From: Litorimonas sp964565335
GTDB taxonomy: Bacteria > Pseudomonadota > Alphaproteobacteria > Caulobacterales > Maricaulaceae
Length of the DNA stretch: 17,796 nt
NCBI GenBank assembly: GCA_964565335.1
Contig: CAZMEN010000057.1
Coordinates: 1-17,796, forward strand
Direction of reading: 5' to 3'
Shown here: positions 6,834-12,716 of the stretch, piece by piece
How the letters are laid out: the number at the start of each line of letters is the position of its first letter
How positions within the stretch are numbered: position 1 is the stretch's first letter
Translations under genes and position numbers: made by a program
The notes under the pieces: generated by a model
The model's input: only the letters and a program-made list of their open reading frames with translations
Database searches by the model: none
Told to the model about the DNA's origin: nothing

Positions 6834-7007
6834 GTGACGATTACACCGATTCTTATCACTTGTTTTATCGGCATCAATCTATACCTGCTCGGGCGGGTTC
6901 TGATTGGCTTTAAGGGCGACAAACAGATATTTCGGTACCTCCAAACGGTTGGTATCCTCGTTTTACTTTTCAGCCTCATTAAAATTGGTTTCGGATATTT
7001 TTCATGA
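6834..7007 (+). CDS. two-helix membrane miniprotein, 57 aa
   Basis: The third miniprotein of the set, with hydrophobic segments at about residues 3-24 and 36-54 and the charged turn FKGDKQIFR between them. I chose GTG 6834, which has GGGG at 6822-6825 upstream. The frame is open back to a TTG at 6777, but that would overlap the previous gene and add a charged N-terminus unlike its neighbour. The stop TGA overlaps the sufS start as ATGA (7004-7007), so translation of sufS is probably coupled to it. It resembles the preceding 54-aa protein along its length. No family is recognised and the function is unknown. Confidence 0.65.
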   Translation: MTITPILITCFIGINLYLLGRVLIGFKGDKQIFRYLQTVGILVLLFSLIKIGFGYFS

Positions 7008-8221
7008 CGTTTGATATCGATAACATACGCGCCCAGTTCCCGATTTTATCACGCGAGATAAACGGCTATCCTCTGGCTTATTTGGACAATGCCGCTTCTG
7101 CGCAAAAGCCTCAGGCTGTGATTGACGCGATATCTCACCAGATGAGCACGTCTTTCGCCAATGTGCACCGTGGCCTCCACACAATGGCGAATGAGACGAC
7201 AGAAGCGTTTGAAGGCGCGCGCGGCAAGGTTGCCAAGTTTTTAGGCGCGCCGTCCTCTGACAACATCGTTTTTACTAAAGGCGCGACAGAAGCGCTCAAC
7301 CTCGCCGCTTATGGGCTGATGCACACGATTGAAAAAGGCGATGAAATCATCCTCACCCAGATGGAGCACCATTCCAATATTGTGCCGTGGCATTTCATGC
7401 GCGAACGCCTCGGCGCGGTCATTAAATTTGTGCCGGTTTTGGATAACGGCACGCTCGATCTGGACGCGTATAAATCCATGCTGTCCGGCAAGACCAAAAT
7501 CGTCTCTATCGTTTATATGTCCAATGTTCTTGGTACAGAGAACCCCGTCAAACAAATGGGCGAATGGGCCCACGCGGCCGGGGCGACATTTATCGTGGAC
7601 GGGACGCAAGCGGCCGTCCATTGCAAAGTCGATGTGGTGGATTTGGATTGCGACTTGATGTGTATGACAGGGCATAAGCTTTACGGCCCGACGGGCATTG
7701 GCGCGCTTTATGGAAAGTCATCTGTATTGGAGCGTATGCAGCCCTTTAATGGCGGCGGCGAGATGATTGAAGACGTCTATGAGACGCATGTTAGCTATAA
7801 TGAACCGCCCCATAAGTTTGAGGCCGGGACGCCACCTATTTTAGAAGCCATTGCTCTGGGTGCGGCAATTGACTGGTTTACGCAATTCGACTTTGATGCC
7901 GTGCATCAGCATGAAATGGCGGTCTATCATCACGCACTGGACGGATTGCGGGATATTAATAGTTTCAAATTGCTCGGCGATGCGCCCGAAAAAGGTCCTG
8001 TTCTGGCTTTTAACCTTGAGGGCGCTCATGCTCATGATGTGGCGCAGATTTTAGACAAATACGGCGTGGCCGTGCGGGCAGGGCAGCACTGCACCCAACC
8101 GCTGATGGAGCGTTTCGGTATTCACAGCTCCGCCCGTGCCAGTTTCGGAATTTACAACACCCTGGATGAGGCTGACCGCCTTGTTGCTGCGGTGAAAAAA
8201 GCCACCCTCTTTTTATCATAG
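7004..8221 (+). CDS. sufS: cysteine desulfurase SufS (group II)
   Basis: SufS releases sulfur from L-cysteine as a persulfide on its active-site Cys and hands it on for cluster assembly on SufBCD. The protein is 405 aa (E. coli 406 aa). Motifs: YLDNAASAQKP (26-36), TKGATEALNL, His123 in EHHSNIVPW, Asp199 and Gln202 in VDGTQA, PLP-binding Lys225 in TGHKLYGPTG (E. coli Lys226), and catalytic Cys363 in RAGQHCTQPL (E. coli Cys364). The E. coli partner SufE is not in this window. The SufU type seen in Firmicutes is also absent, so the sulfur acceptor must be elsewhere or SufB may be served directly. ATG 7004 overlaps the previous stop as ATGA; the next gene begins 26 bases after its stop. Confidence 0.97.
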   Translation: MTFDIDNIRAQFPILSREINGYPLAYLDNAASAQKPQAVIDAISHQMSTSFANVHRGLHTMANETTEAFEGARGKVAKFLGAPSSDNIVFTKGATEALNLAAYGLMHTIEKGDEIILTQMEHHSNIVPWHFMRERLGAVIKFVPVLDNGTLDLDAYKSMLSGKTKIVSIVYMSNVLGTENPVKQMGEWAHAAGATFIVDGTQAAVHCKVDVVDLDCDLMCMTGHKLYGPTGIGALYGKSSVLERMQPFNGGGEMIEDVYETHVSYNEPPHKFEAGTPPILEAIALGAAIDWFTQFDFDAVHQHEMAVYHHALDGLRDINSFKLLGDAPEKGPVLAFNLEGAHAHDVAQILDKYGVAVRAGQHCTQPLMERFGIHSSARASFGIYNTLDEADRLVAAVKKATLFLS

Positions 8222-8247
8222 GCCTAAAGGGCTATATAGGTAGTGTT

Positions 8248-8709
8248 ATGGAAGATATGACAGACAGACAGCGCCAAGCCGAAGAATTGGCCAATGCACA
8301 GATTCCGGGGCTAACGCCTGAAAATGAAAACGGTGAGGTAAAGTCGAAACGTGATGTGTTGGACGTGTCCGGCGCGCCTGTAACGCCGCCGACGGACGCC
8401 GAAATCGCTGTCATCACCAATGATGTGATTGAGCAGTTGAAATCCGTTTATGACCCTGAAATTCCCGTCGATATTTATGAGTTGGGTTTGATTTATAAGG
8501 TTGAGCTAGAGGATGACCGCCTCCTTCGCGTGGATATGACGCTAACGGCTCCGGGTTGCCCTGTGGCAGGAGAAATGCCGATTTGGGTGCGCGATGCCTG
8601 CGCCGTTGTTGAAGGCGTGCGTGATGTGGATGTGCAAATGACCTTTGATCCGCCTTGGACACCCGACCGGATGTCAGAGGAAGCTCGCTTAGAGTTAAAT
8701 ATGTTATGA
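8248..8709 (+). CDS. sufT: SUF system assembly protein SufT (MIP18/DUF59 domain)
   Basis: The protein is 153 aa with one MIP18 (DUF59) domain at about residues 52-150 after a hydrophilic N-terminal extension of about 50 residues. The signature DPEIPVDIYELGLIY (69-83), TAPGCPVAG with the conserved Cys104, and the terminal FDPPWTPDRMS (133-143) identify the SUF-associated subgroup found next to sufS and sufA in alphaproteobacteria and Gram-positive bacteria. Members help maturation of iron-sulfur proteins, probably as transfer factors in the cytosol; the mechanism is not settled. ATG 8248 has a modest AGG at 8238-8240; ATG 8257 is an alternative. Its TGA overlaps the sufA start as ATGA. Confidence 0.93.
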   Translation: MEDMTDRQRQAEELANAQIPGLTPENENGEVKSKRDVLDVSGAPVTPPTDAEIAVITNDVIEQLKSVYDPEIPVDIYELGLIYKVELEDDRLLRVDMTLTAPGCPVAGEMPIWVRDACAVVEGVRDVDVQMTFDPPWTPDRMSEEARLELNML

Positions 8710-9086
8710 CCGAAACTTTGACGAAAACCCGATCCCGCCGACCCCGTCCGAAACTCGTGACATTAACTGACGCCGCCGCGGAACAGGTGAAATCTATATT
8801 GTCCGAACGCGATAAAGGCTACCTGCGCGTGGGCGTAAAAAATGGCGGCTGTGCTGGCATGGAATACATCATGGATTACGTGCAAGAGATTGAAAAGTTT
8901 GATGAAGTTGTCGAGGACAACGGTGTAACCATCGTGGTTGACGCTAAAGCCGTTCTCTTCATTCTTGGCTCCGTCGTAGATTATGAAGTTGACATTTTAT
9001 CGTCTCGGTTCACTTTCAAAAACCCGAACCAGACAGATGCCTGCGGGTGCGGCGAAAGCGTCACGATTGTCCCTGCGGCGTCATAG
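8706..9086 (+). CDS. sufA: A-type iron-sulfur carrier (SufA/IscA/HesB family)
   Basis: The protein is 126 aa. It receives clusters from the SufBCD scaffold and delivers them to target proteins. The three ligand cysteines of the family are present: Cys49 in NGGCAGMEY and Cys113 and Cys115 in the C-terminal ACGCGES. The core VTLTDAAAEQVKSIL and the YEVDILSSRFTFKNPN segment are typical of HesB proteins. The first 15 residues are basic and variable. ATG 8706 overlaps the sufT stop as ATGA; the frame upstream to 8655 only reads through sufT. The next gene begins on the base after its stop. Confidence 0.95.
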   Translation: MTETLTKTRSRRPRPKLVTLTDAAAEQVKSILSERDKGYLRVGVKNGGCAGMEYIMDYVQEIEKFDEVVEDNGVTIVVDAKAVLFILGSVVDYEVDILSSRFTFKNPNQTDACGCGESVTIVPAAS

Positions 9087-9506
9087 ATGAGCGATAAAAG
9101 GTTTTTAATTAAGACGTTTAACAAAATGCAATTTGCATATGCTGTAGATGGCATTATTTTTCTTACTCTAGGACTGTTTGTTGAATTTGGTGATATAGAG
9201 TTTATTGCAATTTCAGCTGCTATCTTGGTTCCTTCATTCTTATTGTTAATAAAGGTATTCCCAAACAAAAATAGAAGTTACAAAAAAAGGCGCCAGAATA
9301 TGAAAAATTATGGCCCTTCAGGCTTAAGCGGACTTTTGGGAGTGATTATAACCGTAGGAGTTTTCTATATTGCTTATTCCGCGTTCTCAAAATCTTTGTA
9401 TTCGTCAATTCATATAAGTTTTGGGGTAGTTTGCTTCTTCAATTTTCTATATTTCTTGATACATATTACTCGCCTTGAAAAGCGCGAAGAAATCTTCATC
9501 GTTTGA
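9087..9506 (+). CDS. four-helix membrane protein of unknown function, 139 aa
   Basis: No family is recognised. Four hydrophobic segments are visible at about residues 16-34, 38-57, 80-100 and 107-127, with a strongly basic cytoplasmic loop between helices two and three (NKNRSYKKRRQNMK). The ATG follows the sufA stop directly with no spacer and no obvious ribosome site, so re-initiation after sufA is likely. Codon choice is more A+T-rich than in the suf genes (many TTA, ATA and AAA codons), and this is the probable last gene of the operon. I see no hairpin terminator in the gap that follows (9507-9556). Confidence 0.75.
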   Translation: MSDKRFLIKTFNKMQFAYAVDGIIFLTLGLFVEFGDIEFIAISAAILVPSFLLLIKVFPNKNRSYKKRRQNMKNYGPSGLSGLLGVIITVGVFYIAYSAFSKSLYSSIHISFGVVCFFNFLYFLIHITRLEKREEIFIV

Positions 9507-9556
9507 CCCACATCAAATAAATACATCTAAGACGTAATTTGTGCTATGTGTTAGGT

Positions 9557-10021
9557 ATGGATTTTAAAGAAACTCAGCAATTTGCACCTTGGGCTCTCTG
9601 GCTGATGCGAGTAATGGCCCTTTTAGTCATTGTTGTTTTTGTCATCATATACTTAGAATTTGAATTGAGCCCACTCTACACAGCCATATTGGTTGTTGCA
9701 TTTGTCGTTTCATTTTTGCCTTGCCTGCTCCTCGAAATTTCTCGGTTGAGAACGGAAGTCAACAAAGCCGGTGTTTCCGTAAACTTCGCGCCGTTTGCTA
9801 AAAAGCAATTTGATTGGTCTGACATTAAATCCGCTGAAGTGATTGACTATGGATTTGTAGGAGGATGGGGTGTCCGCATGGGGACGAAATATGGAACGAT
9901 TTACAGCACGCAAGGCAAAGAAGGGCTCTCTTTAGGTCTCAAAAGTGGTAAGAAAGTTGTTGTCGGAACACAGCGTAAAGCTGAAATGCAACAGGCCATC
10001 GATAAGTTCTTCGTTCGATAA
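9557..10021 (+). CDS. membrane-anchored protein with PH-like C-terminal domain, 154 aa
   Basis: Two hydrophobic segments at about residues 12-32 and 41-60 are followed by a soluble domain (66-153) that reads like a bacterial PH-like fold: TEVNKAGVSVNF, WSDIKSAEV, GFVGGWGVRMG, GLKSGKKVVVGTQR and a terminal helix. The GGWG(V/I)R plus GTQ pattern is one I associate with small two-helix/PH proteins annotated as domains of unknown function (DUF6141-like); that link is from memory. The domain would lie in the cytoplasm. ATG 9557 is chosen because the two-helix unit starts just after it; the frame is open to a TTG at 9539. No convincing ribosome site is seen. Confidence 0.7.
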   Translation: MDFKETQQFAPWALWLMRVMALLVIVVFVIIYLEFELSPLYTAILVVAFVVSFLPCLLLEISRLRTEVNKAGVSVNFAPFAKKQFDWSDIKSAEVIDYGFVGGWGVRMGTKYGTIYSTQGKEGLSLGLKSGKKVVVGTQRKAEMQQAIDKFFVR

Positions 10022-10028
10022 GCATTCT

Positions 10029-10382
10029 ATGACTCTGAGCGACTACAACACTTACTGTGCGACGCTTCCACAAACTGAACATGTTGTCCAATGGGGCGGG
10101 GCTGATGTTTGGAAAGTTGGCGGAAAATTATTCGCGATGGCACGCGATGGGGATGATGGGTTTCAAGTTACCTTCAAAGCCACAGAGATAGGCTATGATG
10201 TGATGAAGGATATGCCGGGTTTGCGGCCCGCACCCTATCTTGCCTCACGGGGCATGAAATGGATCCAATTTTACGCGCTGCCGGGATTGAATGACGCGGA
10301 GTTGCAGGAGCATCTCGTGCTGTCCTACTATATGGCGATTGACCGCCTGACCATAAGAAAGCGCGCTGAGATGGGGCTTTGA
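10029..10382 (+). CDS. MmcQ/YjbR family protein
   Basis: The protein is 117 aa, the usual size for the MmcQ/YjbR family (CyaY-like fold, often called DNA-binding; the biochemical role is not established). Family features in order are TLPQTEHVVQWGGADVWKVG (about 13-32), KLFAMARDGDDGFQVTFK, GLRPAPYLASRGMKWIQF and a C-terminal helix ending in SYYMAIDRLTIRKRAEM. The chosen ATG 10029 is the first Met at the family's normal start. The upstream open frame to 9945 lies in the previous gene. It begins 7 bases after the PH-like gene and ends 11 bases before the convergent acetyltransferase gene. Confidence 0.87.
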   Translation: MTLSDYNTYCATLPQTEHVVQWGGADVWKVGGKLFAMARDGDDGFQVTFKATEIGYDVMKDMPGLRPAPYLASRGMKWIQFYALPGLNDAELQEHLVLSYYMAIDRLTIRKRAEMGL

Positions 10383-10393
10383 GATCTGTCGTA

Positions 10394-11071
10394 TTAGCGA
10401 CACTCACGGCAATCCTTAAGCGTCGATAATTGCATCCCGTCTTCCGAGAAATTCTCCTCCGACAACCAAGTCTCAAACCCGGCTTTTATAACAGGCCAAT
10501 CAGTATCAATCATTGAGAACCAAGCCGTATCTCTATTCCGACCTTTCATCACCATGTCGTTTCTGAAAACCCCTTCGAATTGAAAACCAAGCCGTAAAGC
10601 CGCGCGTTTGGAGTCTGCATTGCCGTTATCGCATTTCCATTCAAAACGGCGATATTCCAAATCTTCAAACGTATGTTTGGCCATGAGGTAAAGGGCTTCC
10701 GTGGCGCCTCTTGTTTTCTGTAACGACTTGCCAAAGACAACGCATCCAACTTCGGCGCTGCCATGTTCAGGGCGCAACCGCATATAGCTTGTCGTACCGA
10801 GTGTGTTGCCACTGGTATTGGAAAGAATAGCAAGCGTTTCCCAATTTTTCTGTGTCGCCACATAAGAAAACACATTCTGAAGGCCTGCTTGATTGTCAAA
10901 TGGCCCGATTGGGATGTAATCCCAGAGGGCCGTATTGTCCGCGCCTGTGATATTCTGGCTAAGCGAGGGGCCGTGTTTGGCCCAATCAATGCTCTCCAGA
11001 GTAATATAATGCCCAAATAGTGAAACCTTGGAAGGTTGTTTTCTAGGCATATAGGGTTGAAGTTTGATCAT
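10394..11071 (-). CDS. GNAT family N-acetyltransferase (RimJ/RimL-like)
   Basis: The protein is 225 aa. It transfers an acetyl group from acetyl-CoA to an amino group of an unknown substrate. The fold is recognisable from PYMPRKQPSKVSLFGHYITLES at the N-terminus (about 6-27), TLAILSNTSGNTLGTTSYMR in the central strands, the cofactor-binding segment around QKTRGATEALYLM (118-130), and FEWKCDNGNADSKRAALRLGF (143-163), where RimL-type proteins have a conserved Asn and S(K/R)..A..LGF. The start at 11071 has GAGGCGAG just upstream on the minus strand; the frame is open to 11101 without a ribosome site. It converges on the MmcQ/YjbR gene. Confidence 0.9.
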   Translation of the reverse strand: MIKLQPYMPRKQPSKVSLFGHYITLESIDWAKHGPSLSQNITGADNTALWDYIPIGPFDNQAGLQNVFSYVATQKNWETLAILSNTSGNTLGTTSYMRLRPEHGSAEVGCVVFGKSLQKTRGATEALYLMAKHTFEDLEYRRFEWKCDNGNADSKRAALRLGFQFEGVFRNDMVMKGRNRDTAWFSMIDTDWPVIKAGFETWLSEENFSEDGMQLSTLKDCRECR

Positions 11072-11298
11072 TCTCGCCTCGCGGTAAAATTTAGACCGCA
11101 TTATGAAAGAATCATATAGGTTTCAAATAACGCCTTCTTTCAATTTGTTAGAGAAGATGCCAGCGGAGACTGAGTCAAACCAAGTTTGAAATGCTCAATA
11201 TGGTGAAAATGCAGCGCGCTGAGAAATAAACATTTGTTCACGCGAATTCGTCGTGGTCTTTAGATAGGAATAAGTAACGATTCTGACTTGGAGACATT
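11072..11298. other. intergenic region between divergent genes
   Basis: About 230 bases separate the starts of the acetyltransferase (minus) and the desaturase (plus), so both promoters should lie here. I see TTGTTC at about 11234 and A+T-rich stretches but no pair of -35/-10 boxes good enough to call. A 28-codon open frame at 11103-11189 has no ribosome site and is not called as a gene. Confidence 0.5.
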
Positions 11299-12189
11299 AT
11301 GAAAGCGCGTTCGCTCTCTATCCCCCGTAATTTTAAGACGCTGAGCTTTGGGAGCCTGTTTTCGGCGGTGATTTACCCGCTTTTGGGCGTGGGTCTCCTG
11401 ATTACATTAATATTGGTAGGTGCTTTGGTTCAATCCTTGGATATGGCGTGGTGGTATATTCCTTTGGGCTTAGGCGTTGTCGCCCTATCCATTTTCATCT
11501 GCAATGCAGGTATTGGCCCGCTACATCGTATCATGCAGCACAAGGCAGGGGAGCTACGCGCTACGGGACAAGTAATCACCATGATTAATCTCTTGATTGC
11601 GATGCAAGGAACAGTTCGCGAGTGGGTGAACTACCATAGCCAACATCACCGCTTTGCCGATAAACCGGGTGATCCGCATAATCCGTTTGAGAGTAAGTTC
11701 TGGGCCTGGATTGGTTGGATTTTATGGCGGGATGAAAAAGATTCGCGCCGCCCAATGGCGCTTTGGTTGCGGGGCCATCCTACCGTTGTGTGGATGGACA
11801 AATTTTATCACTCTCTGTCTGTGGGGGTTCATCTCGGTATTCCTGCTGTGGTTTACTTGCTAGTATGGGGGTTTGGAGGCTCGCTTCTGCTCACTGGTAT
11901 ATTGCATGGCTGCGTCATCATTGGACGCGCTATACAATTTCATGCCACAACTTATGGTATTAATGTGCTGGGACATCTGAAAACGCCAAAATGGGCCGAT
12001 TATGCTATGGCGCTTCTAACAGGCGGGGAGGCGTTCCATGATCATCATCATGACGAACCGCAATCGGCTTTGCATTTACCGAAAAGAGGGTTCTGGAATC
12101 GCGTCTTTGATTATAACGGCACGATATTACTAGCCTTCGAAAAATTTGGGTGGGTTAAAAACCTAAAGATTGCCCCTCAGTTTGTGTAG
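11299..12189 (+). CDS. membrane fatty acyl desaturase
   Basis: The protein is 296 aa and integral to the membrane. It would insert a cis double bond into a fatty acyl chain, using a di-iron centre held by histidine boxes. Box 1 is HRIMQH (76-81), box 2 HSQHH (113-117), and box 3 HDHHH read as HxxHH (247-251). An NxxxH pair (Asn222/His226, in INVLGHLK) matches the extra ligand pair of stearoyl-CoA-type delta-9 desaturases. There are four likely transmembrane segments, at about 22-45, 50-70, 172-192 and 194-214. Box 1 is divergent: the usual GxHRxxxHRSF context reads GPLHRIMQHKAGEL. There is no fused cytochrome b5 domain, so a separate electron donor is needed. ATG 11299 has TTGGAG upstream. 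The gene is likely involved in membrane fluidity. Confidence 0.9.
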   Translation: MKARSLSIPRNFKTLSFGSLFSAVIYPLLGVGLLITLILVGALVQSLDMAWWYIPLGLGVVALSIFICNAGIGPLHRIMQHKAGELRATGQVITMINLLIAMQGTVREWVNYHSQHHRFADKPGDPHNPFESKFWAWIGWILWRDEKDSRRPMALWLRGHPTVVWMDKFYHSLSVGVHLGIPAVVYLLVWGFGGSLLLTGILHGCVIIGRAIQFHATTYGINVLGHLKTPKWADYAMALLTGGEAFHDHHHDEPQSALHLPKRGFWNRVFDYNGTILLAFEKFGWVKNLKIAPQFV

Positions 12190-12199
12190 AACATTAAAA

Positions 12200-12250
12200 G
12201 TAACCTTGACGTTACATTGCGCCGTTTCTTCGTGTAATCTATCGGTTACC
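12200..12250 (+). promoter_or_regulatory. operator-like repeat in the promoter region of the small XRE cassette
   Basis: GTAAC (12200-12204) and GTTAC (12211-12215) form an inverted repeat around CTTGAC, and a further GGTTACC lies at 12244-12250, 34 bases downstream of the second arm. The repeat encloses a TTGACG that could be a -35 box; TAATCT at 12235-12240 is a possible -10, although the spacing (23) is long. A dyad at this position suits autoregulation by the small HTH protein encoded at 12452-12661. This is inference from position and symmetry. Confidence 0.4.
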
Positions 12251-12261
12251 AAGAGGGCGTC

Positions 12262-12459
12262 ATGGATGATGATTTGGTAAAGGCTAACTTTTCGAAAGTA
12301 CTTTTAAATGGCTATGTTGATGTCATAGTGACGGCGGCTTTTATTTTGTGAAGTTTGAAAGCACTGCTGGCAGGTCGTGATGTATTACGAATTATTATAG
12401 CGGTTGGTGAAGCTAAACCGCTCTACGCTTTCGCAATTATGGAAGCCCGCAGTGCCTGA
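12262..12459 (+). pseudogene. small hydrophobic ORF interrupted by an in-frame TGA
   Basis: From ATG 12262, with AAGAGGG just upstream, the frame encodes 29 residues ending AAFIL and then meets TGA at 12349-12351. The same frame continues with protein-like sequence (SLKALLAGRDVLRIIIAVG, then EAKPLYAFAIMEARSA) to a TGA at 12457-12459, which overlaps the start of the HTH gene by 8 bases. Read through, it would be a 65-residue hydrophobic protein placed where small XRE regulators usually have a membrane-protein partner. The simplest reading is a TGG-to-TGA nonsense change (or a sequence error) in such a partner gene. The alternative is that only the 29-residue product is real. No homologue could be checked. 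Confidence 0.45.
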
Positions 12460-12661
12460 TCACCCGGAGTTATCCAATACGCTCCAATATTTTAGGAAGA
12501 ATAAGGGCCTTACACAAAGTGATTTAGCCAAAAAAGTCAGTGTTAGCCGTAAAACAATTAATACAGTTGAAAACGGCGTTTTCATACCATCAACAATATT
12601 GTCTTTGAGGTTGGCTGCGGCACTAGATGTGTCTGTAGAAGAACTCTTCCAATTAAAATAA
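12452..12661 (+). CDS. small XRE-family HTH transcriptional regulator, 69 aa
   Basis: A stand-alone helix-turn-helix protein of the Cro/C1 type: GLTQSDLAKKVSVSRKTINT (about 19-38) is the HTH, followed by VENGVFIPSTILSLRLAAALD and the ending VSVEELFQLK. This matches the short YozG-like regulators of 65-70 aa. GTG 12452 is chosen because GGAAG (12441-12445) lies 6 bases upstream and it places the start at the family's usual position. The frame is open to a TTG at 12404, but that part overlaps the preceding small ORF. It probably represses its own promoter, where a dyad is found. A terminator hairpin follows directly. Confidence 0.88.
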   Translation: MPDHPELSNTLQYFRKNKGLTQSDLAKKVSVSRKTINTVENGVFIPSTILSLRLAAALDVSVEELFQLK

Positions 12662-12666
12662 AATTG

Positions 12667-12695
12667 AAAAAGGCTCCAGAAACCCGGAGCCTTTT
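12667..12695. terminator. bidirectional terminator hairpin between the HTH gene and rpoH
   Basis: AAAAGGCTCC (12668-12677) pairs with GGAGCCTTTT (12686-12695) around an 8-base loop. The perfect 10-bp stem with T-rich sides on both strands lies between two convergent genes. The T tract is longer on the minus strand, so it is best suited to rpoH but can serve both. Confidence 0.85.
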
Positions 12696-12716
12696 GGAAA
12701 CTAATGACTAATCGCG

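Noticed and set aside
11103..11189. A 28-codon frame in the acetyltransferase-desaturase gap
   Set aside because: It has no ribosome site, no hydrophobic or domain pattern, and overlaps the region expected to hold promoters.
12349..12351. Selenocysteine reading of the in-frame TGA
   Set aside because: No selenoprotein family is recognised, no stem-loop suited to a bacterial SECIS is apparent just downstream, and a Trp-to-stop change is simpler.
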